Below, piece by piece: positions 1-6,916 of a stretch of DNA of 22,184 nucleotides. The DNA comes from an uncultured Parabacteroides sp. (GTDB taxonomy: Bacteria > Bacteroidota > Bacteroidia > Bacteroidales > Tannerellaceae): positions 1 to 22,184 of the forward strand of contig CAKUZF010000044.1 of the NCBI GenBank assembly GCA_934718155.1, written 5' to 3'. How positions within the stretch are numbered: the first letter of the stretch is position 1; every line of letters begins with the position of its first letter. Below the pieces are notes generated by a model, which was not told the origin of the DNA, did not search any database, and worked only from the letters and a program-made list of their open reading frames with translations. The translations under genes and the position numbers were made by a program.

Positions 1-34
1 GTAACAGTGGGAGAGTAGGTAGCCGCCGTTTTAG
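1..34 (+). rRNA. rrf: 5S rRNA, 3' end (partial)
   Basis: The window opens inside the last part of a 5S rRNA. The stretch GGGAGAGTAGGTAGCCGCC matches the well conserved 3' portion of Bacteroidota 5S rRNA (GGGAGAGUAGGU-GCCGCC). The 5' part lies outside the window, so the closing stem cannot be checked and the exact 3' end (about 27-35) is an estimate. A strong terminator follows at once, as expected for the end of an rRNA operon. Confidence 0.8.
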
Positions 35-40
35 GTAGGA

Positions 41-76
41 GGGCGTCAGTCTGAAAAGATTGACGCCCTTTTTTTA
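41..76 (+). terminator. Rho-independent terminator of the rRNA operon
   Basis: An 11-bp stem, GGGCGTCAGTC paired with GATTGACGCCC (one G-U pair), has a TGAAAA loop and is followed by an unbroken run of seven T. It lies just downstream of the 5S end, so it most likely ends the rRNA operon transcript before the MarC gene. Confidence 0.88.
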
Positions 77-147
77 TTATCTCTATTTTATTAGGTCTTA
101 TTCTTTAATTTATTATTTTCGCGTCCATAATTAATAATTGTTAGATT

Positions 148-795
148 ATGGATACTATCATTCCTTTTGCTTTATTGTGCTTTACTTCGTTTTTCACGTT
201 GACGAACCCGTTGGGCACTATGCCGGTTTTCTTGACGATGACAAATGGGTTGGAGGAGTCAGAGAGGCGACATATCGTTAAACGTGCGACGATGATTTCT
301 TTTCTCATCTTGATCTCATTCACGTTTTGCGGCCAGTTCTTATTTAAGTTCTTTGGTATTTCTACCAATGGATTTCGTATCGCAGCGGGTATCATTATCT
401 TGAAGATCGGTTATGATATGCTGCAGGCTCGTTATACGAACACGAAGTTGAAAGACGAGGAGATCAAGACTTATGCGAATGACATTTCTATAACCCCGCT
501 TTCGATACCGATGTTGTGTGGCCCTGGAGCGATCGCGAATGGTATTATCTTGATGGATGACGCCAAAACGTGGCCTTTGAAGATAACCTTGGTTGCTGTG
601 ATCGCTCTTGTTTATATGCTTACATTTGTGATACTGCGTCTGTCTACTCGCTTGGTGAATCTGATTGGTGAGACGGGTAATAACGTGATGATGCGGTTGA
701 TGGGATTGATCTTGATGGTGATCGCGGTTGAATGTTTTGTGGGCGGCGTGAAGCCTATTTTGATTGATATCTTAGAGCATTTAGCCATTCATTAA
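148..795 (+). CDS. MarC-family integral membrane protein
   Basis: A 215-residue, very hydrophobic protein of the MarC (UPF0056) family, which is widespread in bacteria but has no firmly established substrate; the early link to multiple antibiotic resistance was not upheld. Family-typical features seen are the N-terminal helix followed by TNPLGTMPVFLTMT (about residues 19-32), the segment GFRIAAGIIILKIGYDML (about 75-92), and the conserved loop ITPLSIPMLCGPGAI (about 114-128), with roughly six membrane helices in all. The length is normal for the family. The ATG at 148 has no obvious ribosome binding site, which is common in this phylum. A weak -7-like element (TATTTTCG, 114-121) may be its promoter. 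It is a single-gene unit between the rRNA terminator and its own terminator at 821-868. Family assignment is firm; function is not known. Confidence 0.9.
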   Translation: MDTIIPFALLCFTSFFTLTNPLGTMPVFLTMTNGLEESERRHIVKRATMISFLILISFTFCGQFLFKFFGISTNGFRIAAGIIILKIGYDMLQARYTNTKLKDEEIKTYANDISITPLSIPMLCGPGAIANGIILMDDAKTWPLKITLVAVIALVYMLTFVILRLSTRLVNLIGETGNNVMMRLMGLILMVIAVECFVGGVKPILIDILEHLAIH

Positions 796-820
796 CAACG
801 GGATGGTTTCTTAAATAAAG

Positions 821-868
821 CGTCCGTATGACTTTTCCTCATGTTGAAGTCATACGGACGTTCTTTTT
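821..868 (+). terminator. Terminator after marC
   Basis: A perfect 14-bp stem, CGTCCGTATGACTT with AAGTCATACGGACG, closes a 12-nt loop and is followed by TTCTTTTT. It sits 26 nt after the MarC stop codon and should terminate that transcript. Confidence 0.85.
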
Positions 869-895
869 GGCTCAGTGGAAATGTGGCCTGAAAGA

Positions 896-1067
896 CCACG
901 GCCGTCGCCGTGAAAAACCATGCCCGTCGGCGTAAATTTTCACGGCCGTCGGCGTGAAAAACGACGGGCAACGCGTGAAAAAACGACGGGCAACGGAGAT
1001 ACATAACGACGGGCAATGAAATTTATAACGACGGGCAACGAAATTTATACGAATGCCCGTCGTTTTT
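896..1067. repeat. Intergenic array of degenerate ~22-bp repeats (copy 1)
   Basis: The 318-bp gap between the convergent marC and GH92 genes holds, after the marC terminator, about eight contiguous degenerate units starting near 896, 918, 941, 961, 983, 1006, 1028 and 1049, a spacing of 20-23 bp. Units 1-3 carry CCGTCGSCGT and units 4-7 carry ACGACGGGCAA, which is close to the same core in the opposite sense. The last unit (TGCCCGTCGTT, 1054-1064) is the exact reverse complement of AACGACGGGCA at 1027-1037, giving an 11-bp stem with a 16-nt loop followed by five T on the plus strand. There is no credible reading frame. A related array lies at 14600-14748. Function is unknown; terminator/REP-like DNA is one possibility. 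Confidence 0.85.
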
Positions 1068-1113
1068 CCGCCGAGAGCTGGCGCATGGATTTTCTTTTTT
1101 TATATCGCGGAGC

Positions 1114-3369
1114 TTAGTTGTGCGTATCGCTCATGAAGAACTCCAGCTTGCCTCCCTGCGTCAGCTCTGAATGCGAGATGAAGGGCTTCTCGAGTGTTTC
1201 CCCGTTCCACTTCACCTCTTTCACATATTTGTTGGCTGCGCTGTTGTTGTGGGCTATTATCTCTAAATTGCCCTTTCGCATGGGAAGGGTTGCCTTTTGC
1301 ACCATCGGCCGTCCTAACGTATAGACGGGGTTGCCCGGACATACTTGGTAAAGGCCGATTGCGCTCATGACATACCAGGCCGACATTTGCCCGCAATCTT
1401 CGTTGCCAATGATGCCATCGGGCTGGTTGGTGTAGAAGTTGCGCATGATGAAGTCTAAGTAGGCTTGTCCTTTCCAGGGCGAGTCGGTCCAGTTGTAGAG
1501 GTAGGCCATGTGGTGGCTTGGCTCGTTGCCATGTGCGTATTGGCCGATTAAGCCTGTTATGTCGCCAGAGGCTTCCGCTCCGTCGATTTGCGACGAGGTG
1601 GTGAACAAGGTGTCCAGACGAGTCTCCAACTCCAGCTTACCGCCAATGGCTGCGATGTAGTTATCCATGTCATGGGGAACAAAGAAGCTCCATTGGAAGG
1701 CGTTGCCTTCGGTGTAATCGCTTTTCATGTGTGCGGAATAGCGCGGGTTGAACGGGGTGCGGAAGGAGCCGTCGGCCATGACCGGGCGCATCATCTTGGT
1801 CTCGGGATCGAGATAGCGTTTGTAGTTCTCGCTCTTCTTTTGATAGGCTTCTGCTACCTCTTTGTTGCCTGCGTGGCGGGCGATCTCGGCTATACACCAG
1901 TCGTAGTAGGCCATCTCGACGCCCCACGAAACCGACTCGGGCAGGGAGTCGGCGGGGACATAGCCTAATGTCTCTTTGAAATAGGGATGACGGGTGATTA
2001 GGTCTAGCTCTCTGGTGCCCTTGAACTTGGCTGCTAAGTCGTCGCGATAGACGGAGGAGCGAACTCCTGCTTCCGTCCAGGTGCTCAGGTCGTCGGAGGC
2101 CATCCCTTTCGCAACCAGGTCGGCCAGGATGGAGACGGCCGGATAGCCTACCATGCAGCCTGTGTAGCTCGACGCCAGGGGCCATTTTGGAAGGATGCTC
2201 CCTTCTCTGTAGCCTTGCACCAAGACTTCGCCCCAGTTGGCCGCCAGCTTTGGCTGAATGAGTGTCATCAAGGGGTGCAGCGCGCGGAAGGTGTCCCATA
2301 GGGAGAAGACGGAGTAGTTGACGTAGCCATTCGGGGCGGTGCGAACCTTTTTATCCATGCCTAAATAACGTCCATCAACATCTTGATAGGCGAACGGTGC
2401 GATGTTGGCGTGATAGAGTGCGGTGTAGAAGTTTTTCATCACCTCTGGCTCTGCCTCGATTTGGATTTGGTTGAGTGTCTTGTTCCAGATCTCTTTAGAT
2501 TCTTCGCAGGTGGCCTCGAAGTCCCATCCGGGCAATTCGGCCGCTAAGTTCTTCTCGGCGCCATCCGTATCGACCACCGAGATCGCTACTTTCGCGTAGA
2601 GCGGTTTGTCGCTCTCGGCAAACTTGTAGTGGAATTTCAGGTCTTCGGCTGTGTTGAGGCGAAGGAAGAGCGAGTCGCTCCGCAGCTTTCCGCCTATATA
2701 TTGGTAAACCGTCTCTATGGGTTCGGAGAATGCGATGCGATAAGCCACGGTGTGGAAGTGCGCCCACCCTCTTGTCTCTATTGTGCCCTCAACGATCGAG
2801 TCGTTGACGAACAGATAGTGGTTGTTCAGTAGGCGATGTCCCCAGTTGGGCTGTAAGATGTGTCCTAAATCGAGCATGACACGGCGCTCTTTGGGATTGT
2901 CGTAGCTGTATTTATGGAAGCCGACACGCTCGGTGGCGGTTAATTCAACATCGATCCCGAAGTTGTCAAGGCGCACGGCGTAATAGCCTGGGTGGGCCTT
3001 CTCGCTCTTCTTGCTGAACGTCGCGATGGGCTTGATGGAGTCTTCGCCGGAATAGGGCAGGAGGGCTACGTCGCCCAAGTCGCCTATGCCCGTGCCGGAG
3101 AGGTGGGTATGGCTGAAGCCGTAGATTTGATTGTCGTCGTAGTGATAACCGCTGCTGGCGTCCCATCCCATGATGTGCGTGTCGGGGCTCAGCTGCACCA
3201 TGGCGTGCGGACGGGTGGCGCCGGGGAAGGTGTGTCCGTGAAAACCGGTTCCTATAAAGGGGTCAACATGCTGTGCCTCGTCTGCTAAAGGAAGAGAGGA
3301 GGGAGATTGTTGGCATCCTGTCCAGAGGGCTAAACAGGCCGCTGGAAGGATGAAGAGAGTTTTTTTCAT
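1114..3369 (-). CDS. GH92 family alpha-mannosidase, lipoprotein
   Basis: A 751-residue glycoside hydrolase family 92 protein. The family consists of Ca2+-dependent inverting exo-alpha-mannosidases, mostly alpha-1,2, that trim N-glycan or yeast-mannan mannose. The N-terminus is a lipoprotein signal (MKKTLFILPAACLALWTGC) with Cys19 the likely lipidated residue, so it should sit on the outer membrane or in the periplasm. Family motifs seen: DPFIGTG (36-42) and HTFPGATRPHAMVQLSPDT (46-64), GFSHTHLSGTG (84-94), EGNAFQWSFFVPHD from about 554, whose Glu matches the proposed general acid, GNEPSHHMAYLYN from about 614, and GNEDCGQMSAWY from about 655, bearing the acidic residues of the base region. 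The length is normal and no frameshift is seen. It stands alone, without a SusC/SusD pair or other glycosidases next to it, so the precise linkage cannot be inferred. It is transcribed from a -7 element at 3431-3438. Confidence 0.93.
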   Translation of the reverse strand: MKKTLFILPAACLALWTGCQQSPSSLPLADEAQHVDPFIGTGFHGHTFPGATRPHAMVQLSPDTHIMGWDASSGYHYDDNQIYGFSHTHLSGTGIGDLGDVALLPYSGEDSIKPIATFSKKSEKAHPGYYAVRLDNFGIDVELTATERVGFHKYSYDNPKERRVMLDLGHILQPNWGHRLLNNHYLFVNDSIVEGTIETRGWAHFHTVAYRIAFSEPIETVYQYIGGKLRSDSLFLRLNTAEDLKFHYKFAESDKPLYAKVAISVVDTDGAEKNLAAELPGWDFEATCEESKEIWNKTLNQIQIEAEPEVMKNFYTALYHANIAPFAYQDVDGRYLGMDKKVRTAPNGYVNYSVFSLWDTFRALHPLMTLIQPKLAANWGEVLVQGYREGSILPKWPLASSYTGCMVGYPAVSILADLVAKGMASDDLSTWTEAGVRSSVYRDDLAAKFKGTRELDLITRHPYFKETLGYVPADSLPESVSWGVEMAYYDWCIAEIARHAGNKEVAEAYQKKSENYKRYLDPETKMMRPVMADGSFRTPFNPRYSAHMKSDYTEGNAFQWSFFVPHDMDNYIAAIGGKLELETRLDTLFTTSSQIDGAEASGDITGLIGQYAHGNEPSHHMAYLYNWTDSPWKGQAYLDFIMRNFYTNQPDGIIGNEDCGQMSAWYVMSAIGLYQVCPGNPVYTLGRPMVQKATLPMRKGNLEIIAHNNSAANKYVKEVKWNGETLEKPFISHSELTQGGKLEFFMSDTHN

Positions 3370-3430
3370 CGTAAATACTATGATATTTGTTTAGTTATGA
3401 TGGCTCTACATGGCCAATACGCATTTTGGG

Positions 3431-3438
3431 CAAAGTTA
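3431..3438 (-). promoter_or_regulatory. Promoter -7 element of the GH92 gene
   Basis: Read on the minus strand the bases are TAACTTTG, a full match to the Bacteroidota -7 consensus TAnnTTTG. A start about seven bases downstream would give a leader of some 55 nt before the ATG at 3369. No clear -33 TTG is seen. It lies within the upstream region of the divergent lysO promoter. Confidence 0.6.
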
Positions 3439-3460
3439 GCATGATTGTCTAAATAAGCTG

Positions 3461-3468
3461 TATCTTTG
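3461..3468 (+). promoter_or_regulatory. Promoter -7 element of the lysO genes
   Basis: TATCTTTG matches TAnnTTTG fully. It places the RNA start near 3475 and so excludes a TTG at 3466 as start codon, supporting the ATG at 3490. Its expected -33 region falls on or next to the GH92 -7 element, so the two divergent promoters probably cannot be fully occupied together (inference). Confidence 0.6.
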
Positions 3469-3489
3469 CACCCAAAACTTACGAAAAAT

Positions 3490-3774
3490 ATGTTTATAGT
3501 TATTGGTTTTATGTTCGCCGGCATTGCGTTAGGCTATCTGTCGCGCCGTGCGGCATGGCTGCGGCTGCTGGGCAGTTCGATCTCTTATACGATTTTGTTG
3601 TTGCTGTTTTTATTGGGTACTACGGTTGGGGCGAACGAGGAGTTGATCCGTAATCTGCCTACGTTGGGCGGTGAGGCGCTTTTGCTGGCTTCGGCTGGTC
3701 TTTTGGGCAGTCTCGTGGCGGCCTATGGCGTGTATCATTGCTTTTTTGAAAGGAGGAAGAGCGATGAAAGGTAG
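3490..3774 (+). CDS. lysO: LysO-type lysine exporter, N-terminal part (separate gene)
   Basis: A 94-residue membrane protein with about three helices (MFIVIGFMFAGIALGYLSRR, a central ILLLLFLLGTTVG segment, and a C-terminal LLLASAGLLGSLVAAYGVY helix). The segment LFLLGTTVGANEELIRNL is characteristic of the first half of the DUF340/LysO (YbjE) family of inner-membrane L-lysine exporters. In E. coli LysO is one chain of roughly 300 residues; here the two consecutive genes add to 94 + 209 residues, so this is the first half as a separate polypeptide. The start at 3490 is chosen because the promoter -7 box covers the only upstream alternative. The stop at 3774 lies inside the next gene, which points to coupled translation. 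Confidence 0.82.
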   Translation: MFIVIGFMFAGIALGYLSRRAAWLRLLGSSISYTILLLLFLLGTTVGANEELIRNLPTLGGEALLLASAGLLGSLVAAYGVYHCFFERRKSDER

Positions 3775-4393
3775 TCTGCTGGTCGTTGGGTTCTTCTTCT
3801 TAGGCTGTCTGTTGGGGTGGTTTGGCTGGTTGCCTGCGTTCATTCGCGAGAACGATCTCTCGGTGTATGTGCTTTATTTGTTGATGTTTCAGGTTGGCTT
3901 GAGCATTGGCAGCGATAAGCAGCTGAAGCAAATCTTGCGTAACATCCGCCCTCGCTTGTTGTGTGTGCCTTTGGCGACGATCGTAGGCACGCTCTCGTTC
4001 ACCGCTTTGGCCAGCTTGCTCTTGTCGCGTTGGGGCGTGTTCGATTGTTTGGCGGTAGGAAGCGGTTTTGCCTACTACTCGCTCTCTTCCATCTTGATCA
4101 CCCAGCTGAAGGAGCCATCGCTGGGCGCGCAAGTGGCGGCTGAATTGGGCACGATTGCCTTGATGACGAATATCATTCGCGAGTTGTTCGCCTTGTTGGG
4201 AGCGCCCCTTTTTATGCGCTATTTCGGGCGGTTGGCGCCGATTTGTGCCGGCGGGGCCACTACGATGGATACGACATTACCCATTATTACCCGCTATTGT
4301 GGTAATGAATGGGTGTTTGTCTCCCTTTTTCATGGCTTCCTGGTTGATTTCTCGGTGCCTTTCCTTGTCACTTTTTTCTGCTCCTTCGGTTAA
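3764..4393 (+). CDS. lysO: LysO-type lysine exporter, C-terminal part
   Basis: A 209-residue polytopic membrane protein, the second and larger half of the LysO (DUF340) lysine exporter family. Motifs typical of the family are YVLYLLMFQVGLSIG, GSGFAYYSLSSILITQ, LGTIALMTNIIRELFALLGAP and AGGATTMDTTLPII, together forming about six helices. The ATG at 3764 is preferred because it follows AAAGGAGG (3749-3756), a strong ribosome binding site inside the end of the first gene, which it overlaps by 11 nt in another frame. The two products probably assemble into one exporter of L-lysine, possibly also toxic analogues. Its stop codon overlaps that of the converging Rel/SpoT gene, with no room for a separate terminator. 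Confidence 0.85.
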   Translation: MKGSLLVVGFFFLGCLLGWFGWLPAFIRENDLSVYVLYLLMFQVGLSIGSDKQLKQILRNIRPRLLCVPLATIVGTLSFTALASLLLSRWGVFDCLAVGSGFAYYSLSSILITQLKEPSLGAQVAAELGTIALMTNIIRELFALLGAPLFMRYFGRLAPICAGGATTMDTTLPIITRYCGNEWVFVSLFHGFLVDFSVPFLVTFFCSFG

Positions 4394-6699
4394 TCGGCCA
4401 CTCGGGTAACAGACTTGATGTTGGGGATTTTCGAAAGAGTGACACACATCTTTTGGATATCCTCCACATCATGCACTTTCAGCTTGATTCGTCCTTCGAA
4501 GATGCCATCCTTGGCTTCGATCAAGAGTTTGACGATATACACGTTGAACACCTCGGAGATCGTCTTTGTGATGGCATTCAGCAAGCCGAAGGAGTCGATG
4601 CCTTTCACCTCAAGCGTCGCTTCGAAGGAGGAGGTGCTGTGGCCGCTCCACACGGTGTTTAGGATGCGCTCGCCAAAGCTGCTCTTGAGGCGCATGGCGA
4701 TCGGGCAGGCGCGTTTGTGCACCACGACGTTGCCATCGTCGTTGATGAAGCCCAATGTCTCGTCTCCCGGGATCGGCTTGCAGCAATCGGCGATGACGTA
4801 GTTGCGCTCGTTGCCCTCCTCGGTCAGGAGATAAGGCTTTTTCTTGTCATACTTGGGCTTGTCGGCCGCCTTATCCTGTTTCGCTTCCTCGCCTTCGGCT
4901 TTATTTTTGGGGGCGACGCCAAGTGCCTGCTTTACGTATTTAAAGAAGATGTTGTCGGTTTTCTCGCGCAACAGTTTCTTTATGTTGTCGGGCAGGGTTA
5001 CGTCGCCTTTCTCCACGGAGCTATAGAAATCCTCTCGTTTGGTGAAGCCGAAGTAATTGGTCAACTTGTCCAAATTAGAGGTGGAGGGTTCGCATGAGGA
5101 TGCGCGGAATGCGTTCATCACCTTCTGTTCGCCTTGCTTCGCCTGCTCTTTTCGGATGCGTTTTAAGGCGCTGTCTATTTTGGCGCGCGCACGGGCGGTG
5201 GTGACGAAGTTGAGCCATTCGGCCTGCGGCTCTTGTGAGCGTGAGGTAAGCACCTCGACTTGGTCTCCGCTCGATAGCGAGTGGCTCAGTGGCACTAAAT
5301 GGTGATTGACCTTGGCGCCAATGCATTTGTTGCCAATGTCAGAGTGTAGCGCGTAGGCGAAATCGAGCGCGGTTGCTCCTTGGGGCAGCGTCTTGATATC
5401 GCCCTTCGGCGTGAATACGAAAATCTCTGACGAGAAAAGGTTCAACTTAATCGTGTCGAGGAAATCAAGCGCGTTCGGCGTTGGGCTCTCTAAGATCTCG
5501 GTGATGGTCTGCAGCCATTTGTCCAACTCCGTGTCTTCCTCGACGTTCGACTCCTTGTATTTCCAGTGGGCTGCGAATCCCTTCTCGGCGATATCGTCCA
5601 TGCGACGGCTGCGAATCTGGATCTCCACCCATTGTCCATCGGGCCCCATCACGGTTAGGTGTAGGGCTTGGTAGCCGTTTGCCTTGGGGCGGCTCACCCA
5701 GTCGCGGATGCGATCGGGGCGGATTCGGTAAATATCGGTTATGGCCGAATAGATGTCCCAACATTGGTTTTTCTCGTCAACGCCTGGGAGCGGGTCGAAA
5801 ATGATGCGCACGGCATAAATGTCATAGATGTCCTCGAAGGGAACGCCTTTCGTTTCCATCTTATTCCAGATGGAATAGATCGACTTCACTCGGGCTCGCA
5901 TCTCGTAATGCAATCCCATGGCTTTCAGTCTCTCATGCACGGGCGCCGCGAAGTGGTCGAACAGTTGGTTGCGCTCGCCTTCGGTCGCTTCCAGTTTGCT
6001 GCTGATGGCGGCGTATTCCTGCGGGTGCTCATACTTGAAGCTTAGGTCTTCCAATTCAGTCTTGATGGAGAATAGGCCGAGTCGATGCGCCAGGGGGGCG
6101 TAGAGGTAGAGTGTCTCGCCGGCGATCTTGAATTGCTTGGCGGGCAGCATCGAGCCTAATGTGCGCATGTTGTGTAAACGGTCGGCGATCTTGATCAGGA
6201 TCACACGGATGTCGTCATTCATGGTGAGCAGCAACTTGCGGAAGTTCTCCGCCTGTGCTGAGGCTTTTTCGCCGAATATGCCGCCTGAGATCTTGGTCAG
6301 TCCATCTACAATCTGGGCGATCTTGTCGCCAAACATATTGCGCATGTCTTCGACGGTGTATTCCGTGTCTTCAACGACGTCGTGCAACAGGGCTGAGCAG
6401 ATCGAGGTCGATCCCAAACCCATTTCCTTGCAGACGATGTGCGCTACGGCGATTGGGTGCATGATGTAAGGTTCACCCGAGCGTCTTCTGACTCCCGCAT
6501 GGGCTTGCTTGGCAAACTCGAAAGCTTTGGTGATGCGCTCCACCTTTCGCCGGTGATTCGACTTCATGTAATCACTCAGCAATGCGTCAAAGGCATCTTG
6601 TATCATTTGCTCGTCAGCCGTCTGACGGGATTCTTCGGTTGACTGACTTTGTGCTTCAACTGCCAATTGTGTATCTTTAGTGTCCTTTGTCTCGCTCAT
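4390..6699 (-). CDS. Bifunctional (p)ppGpp synthetase/hydrolase (RelA/SpoT homologue)
   Basis: A 769-residue long-form RSH enzyme that makes and degrades the stringent-response alarmone (p)ppGpp. The hydrolase domain is intact: His81 in YIMHPIAVA, the HDVVEDT motif at 106-112, and the KIADRLHNMRTL segment around 170-181. The synthetase domain is intact too: RVKSIYSIWNKM near 270-281, DIYDIYAVRII, GYQALHLTV at 342-350 and EIQIRSRRMDDIAE. A TGS domain (IFVFTPKGDIKTLP) and a C-terminal ACT domain complete the usual long RSH order. Both active sites appear functional, so a Rel/SpoT-type bifunctional enzyme is expected rather than a synthetase-only RelA. The ATG at 6699 is chosen over one 63 nt upstream because it follows AAAAGAGG and a -7 element (6739-6746) lies inside the longer version. 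It is monocistronic. Confidence 0.95.
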   Translation of the reverse strand: MSETKDTKDTQLAVEAQSQSTEESRQTADEQMIQDAFDALLSDYMKSNHRRKVERITKAFEFAKQAHAGVRRRSGEPYIMHPIAVAHIVCKEMGLGSTSICSALLHDVVEDTEYTVEDMRNMFGDKIAQIVDGLTKISGGIFGEKASAQAENFRKLLLTMNDDIRVILIKIADRLHNMRTLGSMLPAKQFKIAGETLYLYAPLAHRLGLFSIKTELEDLSFKYEHPQEYAAISSKLEATEGERNQLFDHFAAPVHERLKAMGLHYEMRARVKSIYSIWNKMETKGVPFEDIYDIYAVRIIFDPLPGVDEKNQCWDIYSAITDIYRIRPDRIRDWVSRPKANGYQALHLTVMGPDGQWVEIQIRSRRMDDIAEKGFAAHWKYKESNVEEDTELDKWLQTITEILESPTPNALDFLDTIKLNLFSSEIFVFTPKGDIKTLPQGATALDFAYALHSDIGNKCIGAKVNHHLVPLSHSLSSGDQVEVLTSRSQEPQAEWLNFVTTARARAKIDSALKRIRKEQAKQGEQKVMNAFRASSCEPSTSNLDKLTNYFGFTKREDFYSSVEKGDVTLPDNIKKLLREKTDNIFFKYVKQALGVAPKNKAEGEEAKQDKAADKPKYDKKKPYLLTEEGNERNYVIADCCKPIPGDETLGFINDDGNVVVHKRACPIAMRLKSSFGERILNTVWSGHSTSSFEATLEVKGIDSFGLLNAITKTISEVFNVYIVKLLIEAKDGIFEGRIKLKVHDVEDIQKMCVTLSKIPNIKSVTRVAD

Positions 6700-6738
6700 G
6701 GTACAACCTCTTTTATCTGTTAGTCGTTTGTAATGCCA

Positions 6739-6746
6739 CAAAATTA
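6739..6746 (-). promoter_or_regulatory. Promoter -7 element of the Rel/SpoT gene
   Basis: On the minus strand the bases read TAATTTTG, matching TAnnTTTG. It would give a leader of about 33 nt before the ATG at 6699 and argues against the longer reading frame starting at 6762. No good -33 element is visible. Confidence 0.5.
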
Positions 6747-6864
6747 TAGAAATATTTGGCATAACCGCTATCGAGGGTGATAAATTTTGAACGATCAGAC
6801 GGCGCGGCCGCAGGCTTGCCTAATAAATCAGCGGGTTAGATGGAGGCTCTTTGGGCCTGTGATG

Positions 6865-6902
6865 AAAGAGCGCCTGCGTTGGGCGCGACGCGGGCTGCTC
6901 TT
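6865..6902 (-). terminator. Possible terminator of the kdgK-eda-uxaC operon
   Basis: Just past the uxaC stop, AAAGAGC (6865-6871) pairs with GCTCTTT (6896-6902), and the stem continues through GC-rich bases with a bulge. On the minus strand the tail is only CTCTTTCATC, so the U-tract is weak. The position is right for an operon end; the call is tentative. The rest of the 217-bp gap to the Rel/SpoT start holds that gene's promoter and nothing else I recognise. Confidence 0.45.
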
Positions 6903-6916
6903 TCGTTGTTATGGTT

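Noticed and set aside
792..1016. Minus-strand open frame of 74 codons downstream of marC
   Set aside because: It runs through the marC terminator hairpin and the 22-bp repeats, has low-complexity content and no homologue I recognise.
896..1067. CRISPR array
   Set aside because: Units are contiguous, degenerate and change sense; there are no unique spacers and no cas genes in the window.
1588..1968. Long open frames antisense to the GH92 gene, and similar ones antisense to uxaC, dusB, dprA and the TonB-dependent receptor
   Set aside because: They are shadow frames of well supported genes with clear family motifs; their translations show no family signature.
3466..3489. TTG at 3466 as start of the first lysO gene
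   Set aside because: It lies within the promoter -7 element TATCTTTG (3461-3468), so it cannot be in the mRNA; the ATG at 3490 fits.
6700..6762. N-terminal extension of the Rel/SpoT protein from an ATG at 6762
   Set aside because: The extension holds a -7 element at 6739-6746 and is not family-like, while the ATG at 6699 has a ribosome binding site.
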